The notes under the pieces are model-generated. The model was not told the DNA's origin, made no database searches, and saw nothing but the letters and a program-made list of their open reading frames with translations. 6,100 nt of DNA. Source: Candidatus Ventricola intestinavium (GTDB taxonomy: Bacteria > Bacillota > Clostridia > Christensenellales > Aristaeellaceae). The stretch covers positions 1 to 6,100 of the forward strand of contig DVMG01000104.1 of the NCBI GenBank assembly GCA_018715105.1, given 5' to 3'. Below are positions 1 through 5,056 of this stretch, piece after piece; within the stretch, counting starts at the first letter, position 1; every line of letters starts with the position of its first letter. A program made the position numbers and the translations under genes.

Positions 1-308
1 TTGGTAATGGAGAATCTGATGTAATCTACAATCTGCCGGATGGCTGGCCTTATGCAGTGAGTGAAGCCCTCACCAATGGAAAAGCTGTGGGCAATGTGTC
101 CCAGTATGAGTATGATTCAGCTCTCTCTGACAATGCAGAGGGTATTGTGAAGCTGAACGTGGGCACGACGGTTACCGTTACCAACACAAATACCTTGACG
201 CCTGACACCGGCGTGAACACCGATGTGCTGCCGTATGTGATGCTGATGGCGATCGTGGCGGCCGGCGCGGTGATCTTCCTGATGAAGAGGCGCGCGATTC
301 ACGAGTAA
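1..308 (+). CDS. C-terminal part of an LPXTG-type pilin/surface protein (5' partial)
   Basis: The frame is open from the window edge (first complete codon at 3), so this is the last ~101 residues of a larger secreted protein; the GTG at 57 is only an internal Val. The visible part has the ending usual for Cna-B/FctA-like isopeptide domains: a strand reading 'YNLPDGWPYAVSEA', whose Glu (63-65) sits where the catalytic Glu is expected, and a final strand 'TVTVTNTNT', whose Asn (183-185) sits where the bond-forming Asn is expected. A sorting signal follows: TPDTG (198-212), a hydrophobic helix of about 20 residues and a KRR-containing tail. Sortases cut such motifs between Thr and Gly and join the protein to a pilin lysine or to peptidoglycan. 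Two sortase genes lie immediately downstream, so it is probably the backbone or a major pilin; an adhesin is also possible. The 5' half of the visible part is clearly less GC-rich than the rest of the window. The sorting signal is certain; the pilin role is inferred. Confidence 0.88.
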   Translation, partial: GNGESDVIYNLPDGWPYAVSEALTNGKAVGNVSQYEYDSALSDNAEGIVKLNVGTTVTVTNTNTLTPDTGVNTDVLPYVMLMAIVAAGAVIFLMKRRAIHE

Positions 309-319
309 CCCCTGACGAG

Positions 320-337
320 GCGGGGGAAAGCCCCCGC
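320..337 (+). other. GC-rich hairpin just after the pilin stop codon
   Basis: GCGGGGG (320-326) pairs with CCCCCGC (331-337) around an AAAG loop, a 7-bp all-GC stem starting 11 nt after the TAA. Only three T residues follow nearby, so it is weak as an intrinsic terminator. It may instead protect the 3' end of the pilin message or slow RNA polymerase ahead of the hairpins further on. Confidence 0.5.
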
Positions 338-351
338 GCCGTTTGATCTGG

Positions 352-397
352 CCGGGTTCCCGGAGGGCGCGTGCGCCCTCCGGGTTCTCCCGGTTTT
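352..397 (+). terminator. Nested hairpins between pilin and sortase, likely partial terminator
   Basis: Three overlapping inverted repeats are visible. The central stem pairs CCCGGAGGGCG (359-369) with CGCCCTCCGGG (374-384), about 11 bp with a tiny loop. It is flanked by CCGGG-TT-CCCGG (352-363) and CCGGG-TTCT-CCCGG (380-393), the latter directly followed by TTTT (394-397). The flanking stems share bases with the central one, so they cannot all form together. The site lies between the pilin and its sortase, where a leaky terminator would give more pilin than sortase transcript. The T-run is short, so full termination is unlikely. Its role as an attenuator is inference. Confidence 0.55.
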
Positions 398-412
398 CAA
401 AAGGGAAAGGAT

Positions 413-1231
413 GTGCCGCGCGCTGCCATGGCCCGAGGATTGTTGAATGCGTGGAACCGCCTGCTGAATGCGGCGCTGCTGGTGGTGCTGGCCGTCATGG
501 GGGCCTACGCGGGCTTTGCCCTGTGGGACAACCAGCAGATTTACGCCACCGCTTCCAACGTGCAGGCAGAGCTGCTGAGCATGAAACCGGTTTCGCAGGA
601 AACCGGCAGCACGTTTGACAGCCTGCGCGCCCTGAACCCGGATGTGCAGGCGTGGCTCACGATGGATGAAACGGCCATCGATTACCCCGTGCTCTACGGC
701 ACGAACAACTTTGCTTATCTCAACACGGATGTGTACGGCAATTTTTCGCTCTCGGGCAGCATCTTCCTCGATTCGCGGAATGACCCCACATTCGCCGACG
801 CCTATAACCTGGTGCATGGCCACCACATGGCCAACCGCCTGATGTTTGGCGATCTGGATTTATACAAGGATCCGGCCTTTTTTGAAGAAAACAGAACCGG
901 GACCCTGATCCTGCCGGACAGGTCCTATTCGCTTCGGACATTTGCCTGCATGGTGGTCAGCGCGTCGGACGAGGTCATCTTCGCGCCGGACCGCTGGGGG
1001 GATGACATAGACGGGCTGCTCGTGTATGCGCGGGATCACGCGCTGCACGCGGACGATGCGCAGATCGAACGCCTTCGGGAGGAAAGCCGTGCCGCCGGTT
1101 CGCAGGGAAGCCGGCCGCAGATCATCGCGCTGGCGACATGCTCCTCGGAATACTCGGACGCGCGAACCATTTTGCTGGCCGAAATGACGGATTTCGTGCC
1201 GGTGGATGATAGGGAGGATGAAGAACCATGA
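413..1231 (+). CDS. srtB: Class B sortase, pilus-associated (first of two)
   Basis: Membrane-anchored cysteine transpeptidase that would cleave sorting signals of the neighbouring pilins and join them into a polymer or to the cell wall. With the GTG at 413 as residue 1 the protein has 272 residues: a membrane helix at about 17-38, a short linker, then a sortase B domain. The catalytic His is His137 in 'VHGHHM', followed by 'MFGDLDLY' as in sortase B; the catalytic Cys is Cys243 in 'ATCSSEYSDAR', with Arg251 as the third active-site residue. There is no C-terminal membrane helix. Start choice: GTG 413 has AAGGG at 401-405, 7 nt upstream; ATG 428 (267 residues) is an alternative, and the upstream GTG 371 lies inside a hairpin and adds a Pro/Gly-rich leader unlike a membrane anchor. 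The stop overlaps the next gene's ATG (ATGA). The symbol is family-level: this is a pilus-locus enzyme, not necessarily the iron-linked SrtB of staphylococci. Substrate preference cannot be read from the sequence. Confidence 0.93.
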   Translation: MPRAAMARGLLNAWNRLLNAALLVVLAVMGAYAGFALWDNQQIYATASNVQAELLSMKPVSQETGSTFDSLRALNPDVQAWLTMDETAIDYPVLYGTNNFAYLNTDVYGNFSLSGSIFLDSRNDPTFADAYNLVHGHHMANRLMFGDLDLYKDPAFFEENRTGTLILPDRSYSLRTFACMVVSASDEVIFAPDRWGDDIDGLLVYARDHALHADDAQIERLREESRAAGSQGSRPQIIALATCSSEYSDARTILLAEMTDFVPVDDREDEEP

Positions 1232-1875
1232 AAAAGAAATGTTCTGCTGCCGTGCTGCTTGCACTGTGCCTGCTCATGCTGGCCGCCGGCGCGCTGGCCG
1301 CGCAGGCGCCTGCCGTGGTGTCGCTGGAGGTGGTGACCACGCTGTCGGGCAAGCTGCCCAGGGATCCGGAAACGTTTGTCGTCCGCCTCACGGCGGGGGA
1401 TGCCTCCACGCCCATGCCCGGCGGGCAGACCGGCGGGACGTATGACATCGGCATCGCCGGGGTGAATAAGACGGGCAACGTCGGCCATTTCCCGGGCATC
1501 ACCTTTGACCATGTGGGCGTGTATACCTATACGCTCGCGCAGATCCCGGGATCCGACCGGAACTGCACGTATGACTCCCGCTCCTATACGCTGACGGTCA
1601 ATGTCCTCAACTCGGCGGACATGCAGCGGCTGGAAACCGTGGTCACCTGTGTGGAAAACGGCGGCGGCGCGAAGAGCGACAGCAACTATTTTCACAATGC
1701 CTATAAGGCGGCCAACGGCGGTGTGACGCCCACCGGCGTATCGGATATGTGGCCCTACTGCATCGCGGGCTGCGCGGCCCTGACGGGTGTGAGCAGAGTG
1801 CTGGCCACCCGGCTGCGCCGCAAGGAGGAAGACCTGGAGGATACCGTGCTTGCCGAGGATGACGGGGATGAATGA
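1228..1875 (+). CDS. Small FctA/Spy0128-like pilin with VTPTG sorting signal
   Basis: A 215-residue secreted, wall-sorted protein. Residues 1-25 form a signal peptide (MKKK, a Leu/Ala-rich core, likely cleavage after 'GALA' or the next Ala). Residues ~29-160 match the streptococcal pilin isopeptide-linkage fold: 'TTLSG' (37-41), 'ETFVVRLTA' (48-56), 'GVYTYTLAQIPGS' (97-109), 'YDSRSYTLTVNV' (115-126) and 'YFHNAY' (154-159). The C-terminus carries VTPTG (166-170), a membrane segment at about 175-194, RLRRK and a strongly acidic tail. Compared with the family pattern, the bond-forming Lys is Thr37 and the Glu is Gln105, while Asn157 is kept, so the domain may lack its isopeptide bond. Start ATG 1228 has AGGGAGG at 1211-1217 and overlaps the preceding sortase stop by 4 nt. 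It lies between two sortases, the place of an accessory or basal pilin. Family placement is fairly sure; the basal role is inferred. Confidence 0.85.
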   Translation: MKKKCSAAVLLALCLLMLAAGALAAQAPAVVSLEVVTTLSGKLPRDPETFVVRLTAGDASTPMPGGQTGGTYDIGIAGVNKTGNVGHFPGITFDHVGVYTYTLAQIPGSDRNCTYDSRSYTLTVNVLNSADMQRLETVVTCVENGGGAKSDSNYFHNAYKAANGGVTPTGVSDMWPYCIAGCAALTGVSRVLATRLRRKEEDLEDTVLAEDDGDE

Positions 1876-2932
1876 CGGGCGGCAGGGTAAAATCCGCTGG
1901 CCGGTGGCGCTCATGCTGGCAGTCTGCATGAGCGCCGCTGTGTTTCTGGGCTATGTGGGGGGAAAGGGATACCTGGAGCAGCGCGAGGGAATGGCGTATT
2001 ATGCGGCGCTGGCCACCCAGGCGCATGCCGCCTCCCTCCCGGCGGACGGCGCGCAGGAGACGCCTCCTTTGCCGTCCGCCCGGCCGGGGCCGTCTGTGTC
2101 CGCGGGCCTGTCCGCCGCGCCGGATGGGACGGACAGGCCGCAGGCCCGCTCAACCACAGCCCGGCCGGAACCGTCTCCCACCGGGGCGGCCATGAGCGCG
2201 GCGGGGATTTCCGCGGAGCCGGAAGCATCCGCCGGCGAGGCCTCCGTTCCCTCTAAGGCGCGTCCGGCGGCGCCCGTTTTTGCGGAGGAAGAGAAAAAAG
2301 CAGAGGATGAGGAAACGGGGGAGCCGGAGGTGGAGGAGCAGGCGCCCTTGTCCGCGCTGGATTTTGACGCGCTGCGCCTCACCGGGCCGGATATCGTCGG
2401 CTGGGTGAGCATTGAGGGCACGGTGATCCATTACCCGGTCGTGCAGGGGGAGGACAACCGCTTTTACCTCAGCCATCTGCCGGACGGCACGCCCAATTCC
2501 GCGGGCTCCATCATGATGGATGTGGCCAATACCGATCTCTTTACGGACGATGTGACCATCCTCCATGGCCATCACATGCGCAGCGGCGCCATGTTCGGCG
2601 ATCTGGAGGAATATGAGCGCGAGGCATACTACCTGGAGCACCCGGTGATGCGCCTGTATACACCGCGCGGCGACTACGATGTGGCCATCTTTGCCGCCTA
2701 TTCGGTGGATGGCTCGACGTTTGCGTATCCGACGGCCTTCTCCGGGCAGGAGGGATTTGACGAGTTTATTGCCCGCGCGCGCTCACGCACCCCGTATCAA
2801 ACGGACGTGGAGGTCGCCTATGGCGATCATCTGCTCATGCTCTCCACATGCGCCTATGCCTATGAATATGAGCGCTTCCTGGTGGTCGGCAAGATCCTGG
2901 ATCAGCCGGAAGGGGAGGCAGGCGCCCCCTGA
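1868..2932 (+). CDS. srtB: Class B sortase with long Pro/Ala/Ser/Glu-rich stalk (second of two)
   Basis: Membrane cysteine transpeptidase of 354 residues. A membrane helix lies at about 11-31, followed by a low-complexity stalk at ~50-160 rich in Pro, Ala, Ser and Gly that ends in a very acidic run (about 139-158). The sortase B domain spans ~164-345. Catalytic His235 lies in 'ILHGHHM', Cys328 in 'LMLSTCAYAYEYER' and Arg336 closes that motif. 'GDLEEYE' after the His also fits sortase B. Most family members have only a short linker, so the stalk is unusual and could carry the active site through part of the wall. Start choice: ATG 1868 has GAGG (1855-1858) 9 nt upstream and overlaps the previous gene by 8 nt; TTG 1850 and ATG 1859 are weaker. 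It could be the pilin polymerase or the housekeeping-type enzyme attaching the finished fibre; the sequence does not decide. The symbol is family-level. Confidence 0.92.
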   Translation: MNDGRQGKIRWPVALMLAVCMSAAVFLGYVGGKGYLEQREGMAYYAALATQAHAASLPADGAQETPPLPSARPGPSVSAGLSAAPDGTDRPQARSTTARPEPSPTGAAMSAAGISAEPEASAGEASVPSKARPAAPVFAEEEKKAEDEETGEPEVEEQAPLSALDFDALRLTGPDIVGWVSIEGTVIHYPVVQGEDNRFYLSHLPDGTPNSAGSIMMDVANTDLFTDDVTILHGHHMRSGAMFGDLEEYEREAYYLEHPVMRLYTPRGDYDVAIFAAYSVDGSTFAYPTAFSGQEGFDEFIARARSRTPYQTDVEVAYGDHLLMLSTCAYAYEYERFLVVGKILDQPEGEAGAP

Positions 2933-2960
2933 GGCGCGCGCTTTCCCGAGTGCGGCATAA

Positions 2961-3033
2961 AAAGCAGAAAATCAAAACAGGCTCCCCTGTGGGAGGCAGT
3001 GCGAGGAAACACTGCCGGCACAGGGGAGCCTGT
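2961..3033 (-). terminator. Strong intrinsic terminator of the MATE transcript
   Basis: A perfect 15-bp stem pairs 2977-2991 with 3019-3033. Inside it, after a 3x2 internal loop, a 7-bp stem pairs GGCAGTG (2995-3001) with CACTGCC (3010-3016) around an 8-nt loop. Reading the - strand, the hairpin is followed by TTTT, then ATTTTC and TTTTT (complement of 2977 down to 2961). The stem starts about 20 nt after the MATE stop codon. On the + strand no T-run follows, so it is not an intrinsic terminator for the convergent sortase operon, although the stem could still slow polymerase coming from that side. Confidence 0.88.
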
Positions 3034-3052
3034 GCGCATGGGAAACGGCCCG

Positions 3053-4396
3053 TTACGATGCATCCGGCCGGTACAGCCGGCGGCGGTATTTTTTCAGGAT
3101 CCAGGCCGACAGCAGGGCGGCCAGAACGGAGGTGCCGGCGAAATTCTGCCAGATGCCCGTCAGCCCCAGCGGCCAGAGCAGAAGGATCAGCAGCACGGGG
3201 AAGAACAGGGCCGTGGAAACCGAGATGACGGATGCGGGCACGGGCTCCTCGATGGCGAGCATGTAGCTCTGCGTTGCAAAGGAAAACCACCGCGTCACAT
3301 ACGTCAGGCTGAACAGGCGCAGCGCGCCGACCGCCAGGCTCAGCGTCTGCGGATCCGGATCGGCCAGGAAAAGCCTGGCAACCGGCTCGGGCAGCAGCGC
3401 GAGCACGAGGGCGGAGAGCAGCGAGACAATGCCGCTTGCCGTAAAGCAGCAGCGCTCGATGGCCCGCACGCGGGAAAGCTGGCCCGCGCCCCAGTTATAG
3501 CCCACCGCAGGCTGAAGGGAATCGCACATGCCGTAAAGCAGCGGCTGGATAAACCCTTCCGCATACATCAGAATGCCGTAGACGGAAACGCCCGTCTCCC
3601 CGCCGAGCCGCACCAGAATCGCGTTCATCAGGATGGAGGTGATGCGGCCCGCGATATTGTTTAAAAAGTTGGGGCTGCCGCAGGCGACGATCTGCCGGAG
3701 CATGCGCAGGCGAAAGCGCGGCCTGCAGAACCGCAGCTGCGCTTTGCGGGTCAAAAAGGGAATCAGCGCGAGCAGCGCGCAGATCAGCATGCCCGCGCAG
3801 GTGGCCAGCGCAGCGCCCCAGATGCCCCAGCGGAACACAAAGAGAAACAGGAATTCCAGCACGGCGCTCAGCACGGACATCAGAATGTTGAGAAGCATGC
3901 TGCCGCGGATGATTCCGCAGATCCGCAGGTAATTGTCCATCGCAAAAACGATGGTGGTCACCGGAGAGCACAGCGCATAAACGCGCAGATACTGCACCGC
4001 CAGGGCGGCAAATTCGCCCTGCGCGCCCATCAGGCGGATGAGCAGCGGAGCGATGGCAAACAAAACGCTGCCGATGAGCGCGCCGGTGCCCACGATCATC
4101 AGGCAGGCGCAGGTGAAGATGTTGTTGGCCTCCTCCTCCTGCTTTCGGCCCAGGCAGACGGAAATCGGGACGGCGGATCCCACGCCGATCAGATCCGCCA
4201 GAGAAAAATTGATGATGACAAACGGCATGGCCAGGTTCACAGCGGCAAAGGCCGTTGCCCCCAGAAAGCGCCCGACAAACACGCCGTCGATGGTCTGATA
4301 CAGGGCGGAAGCCAGCATGCTGACCGCGCCGGGAATCGCGGCGAGGAAGAAGAGCTTGAGCGGGGGGGTTTTTGCGAACAAGGTCGGGGAATTCAT
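3053..4396 (-). CDS. MATE family multidrug efflux transporter (MepA-like)
   Basis: Integral membrane antiporter expected to export cationic drugs or metabolites in exchange for Na+ or H+. The protein has 447 residues, the usual MATE length, with about 12 hydrophobic helices in two MatE halves (roughly 15-200 and 235-430). Recognisable N-half family features are 'AALYQTIDGVFVGRFLG'-type sequence near residues 31-46 and 'LGRKQEEEANNIF' near 82-94; the second half begins around 'GSPNFLNNIAGRI' with repeat-like similarity. Start choice: ATG at 4396 has AAAGGAA (complement of 4404-4410) 8 nt upstream; ATG 4414 and TTG 4420 lie before or on that site. It follows a MarR gene on the same strand by 106 nt with no good promoter between, so co-transcription and control by that MarR are likely, as in mepRA of Staphylococcus. 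Substrates cannot be told from sequence. Confidence 0.93.
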   Translation of the reverse strand: MNSPTLFAKTPPLKLFFLAAIPGAVSMLASALYQTIDGVFVGRFLGATAFAAVNLAMPFVIINFSLADLIGVGSAVPISVCLGRKQEEEANNIFTCACLMIVGTGALIGSVLFAIAPLLIRLMGAQGEFAALAVQYLRVYALCSPVTTIVFAMDNYLRICGIIRGSMLLNILMSVLSAVLEFLFLFVFRWGIWGAALATCAGMLICALLALIPFLTRKAQLRFCRPRFRLRMLRQIVACGSPNFLNNIAGRITSILMNAILVRLGGETGVSVYGILMYAEGFIQPLLYGMCDSLQPAVGYNWGAGQLSRVRAIERCCFTASGIVSLLSALVLALLPEPVARLFLADPDPQTLSLAVGALRLFSLTYVTRWFSFATQSYMLAIEEPVPASVISVSTALFFPVLLILLLWPLGLTGIWQNFAGTSVLAALLSAWILKKYRRRLYRPDAS

Positions 4397-4403
4397 ACTT
4401 CTG

Positions 4404-4410
4404 TTCCTTT
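4404..4410 (-). promoter_or_regulatory. Ribosome binding site of the MATE gene
   Basis: On the - strand this reads AAAGGAA and lies 7-8 nt before ATG 4396. It decides between three in-frame starts, because the upstream ATG (4414) and TTG (4420) have no such site at a proper distance. Confidence 0.6.
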
Positions 4411-4502
4411 CCATGATCAAGTTGCAGTGCGTGTCAATCGGCCCGGCGAAGGGGCGCGAAATGCGGCTTTATCCGGCGGGATGCCGCGCGTCTCCGGCGG
4501 CG

Positions 4503-4967
4503 CTAGGGAACGCCTGCGGCGGCAAGGGCATCCGTGACTGCCTGCTGCAGCAGAGCCGCCCTTTTTTGGGAGAGGGCAACCAGGGCCTCCCTCTCCTGCT
4601 CGCTCATCTGGCCGAAGGAGGAGCATTCTGCCTGAAGCAGCGGGGGAATGATCCGCTGGGCGAGCTGCCTGCCCGCTTCGGTAAAACGGATCGCTTTGCT
4701 CTTCTGATTGCCGGGCACCGGAACCAGTGTGATGCACCCGCGCCGCTCCAGGCTCTTGAGCGCGGTGTTGACCGTTTGCCGGGTATACGACCAGGCCTGG
4801 CAGATCTCCTTCTGCGTGCATCCGTCCCCCTGCACAAAGGCGATGTAGAGGATCCAGAAAGCGGTATCGGACAGGTTCCAGCGCGCCGCATAGCTATGAT
4901 AGAGATCGTTGAGCAGTTTGTCGTGCTGATTGAGCAGGGACAGCTGCCGGGCAATTACATCGCTCAC
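4503..4967 (-). CDS. MarR family transcriptional regulator
   Basis: DNA-binding repressor-type protein of 154 residues, a normal MarR length. The N-terminal helix (about 1-30) would form the dimer interface. The winged helix spans ~32-100: 'LSDTAFWILYIAF', helix 'TQKEICQAW' (51-59), recognition helix from 'YTRQTVNTALKSLERRG' (61-77) and the wing with 'GNQKSKAIRFTEAG' (86-99). The C-terminal helices (103-150) complete the dimer. It heads an operon with the MATE transporter, so it probably senses a compound exported by that pump and releases repression of both genes. Start choice: GTG 4967 has GGAGGT (complement of 4977-4982) 9 nt upstream; a longer in-frame version to 5000 would run through this site and be Gly-rich. 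The transcript likely starts near 5021, giving a leader of about 54 nt. Confidence 0.93.
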   Translation of the reverse strand: MSDVIARQLSLLNQHDKLLNDLYHSYAARWNLSDTAFWILYIAFVQGDGCTQKEICQAWSYTRQTVNTALKSLERRGCITLVPVPGNQKSKAIRFTEAGRQLAQRIIPPLLQAECSSFGQMSEQEREALVALSQKRAALLQQAVTDALAAAGVP

Positions 4968-4976
4968 AGAATGTCC

Positions 4977-4982
4977 ACCTCC
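4977..4982 (-). promoter_or_regulatory. Ribosome binding site deciding the MarR GTG start
   Basis: GGAGGT on the - strand, 9 nt before GTG 4967. It is a near-perfect anti-16S match and supports a GTG start rather than the longer frame. Confidence 0.75.
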
Positions 4983-4998
4983 CCCGCGCGGCAGGCGC

Positions 4999-5047
4999 AA
5001 AAAATAATCCGTAACCGGACAAAAAGCATTATAGCCGGGTTACGGAT
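4999..5047 (-). terminator. Intrinsic terminator of the AraC gene, overlapping the MarR promoter
   Basis: ATCCGTAACC (5007-5016) and GGTTACGGAT (5038-5047) are perfect 10-bp inverted repeats, and the stem extends by GG/CC with one bulged base. On the - strand the second arm is followed by TTATTTTTT (complement of 5007-4999), a good U-tract. The AraC stop codon TAA (5042-5040) lies in the first arm. The loop of about 16 nt contains the -10 box of the downstream MarR promoter. The same inverted repeat could act as an operator on DNA. Confidence 0.75.
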
Positions 5048-5056
5048 GAATGTCAA
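5028..5056 (-). promoter_or_regulatory. Consensus sigma-A promoter of the MarR-MATE operon
   Basis: On the - strand TTGACA (complement of 5051-5056) is followed by exactly 17 nt and TATAAT (complement of 5028-5033), a perfect match at both boxes. The -35 box lies inside the last codons of the AraC gene. The predicted transcription start is near 5021. The inverted repeat 5007-5047 spans the -10 box and the start site, where a bound MarR dimer would block polymerase; that binding is inference. Confidence 0.85.

Noticed and set aside
57..59. GTG 57 as the start of a small 83-residue protein
   Set aside because: The frame is open to the window edge, the GTG sits within a continuous domain sequence, and the product would lack a signal peptide.
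371..412. GTG 371 as start of the first sortase
   Set aside because: It lies in the loop of a stable hairpin, has no ribosome binding site and adds a Pro/Gly-rich stretch before the membrane anchor; GTG 413 or ATG 428 fit better.
1036..1929. Open frame on the - strand (297 codons) antisense to sortase and small pilin
   Set aside because: The product is Arg/His/Gly-rich with no family pattern; it mirrors the codon bias of the real + strand genes.
2977..3033. The large hairpin as an intrinsic terminator for the + strand sortase operon
   Set aside because: No T-run follows on the + strand; the T-runs are on the other side and serve the MATE transcript.
2999..3664. Open frame on the + strand (221 codons) antisense to the MATE gene
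   Set aside because: It begins inside the terminator hairpin, has a Gln/Arg/Gly-rich composition and opposes a clear transporter gene.
4432..4437. TTGACA on the - strand between MarR and MATE
   Set aside because: No -10-like hexamer lies 15-18 nt downstream (ATGGAA and neighbours), and the expected spot falls on the ribosome binding site, so an internal promoter is not supported.
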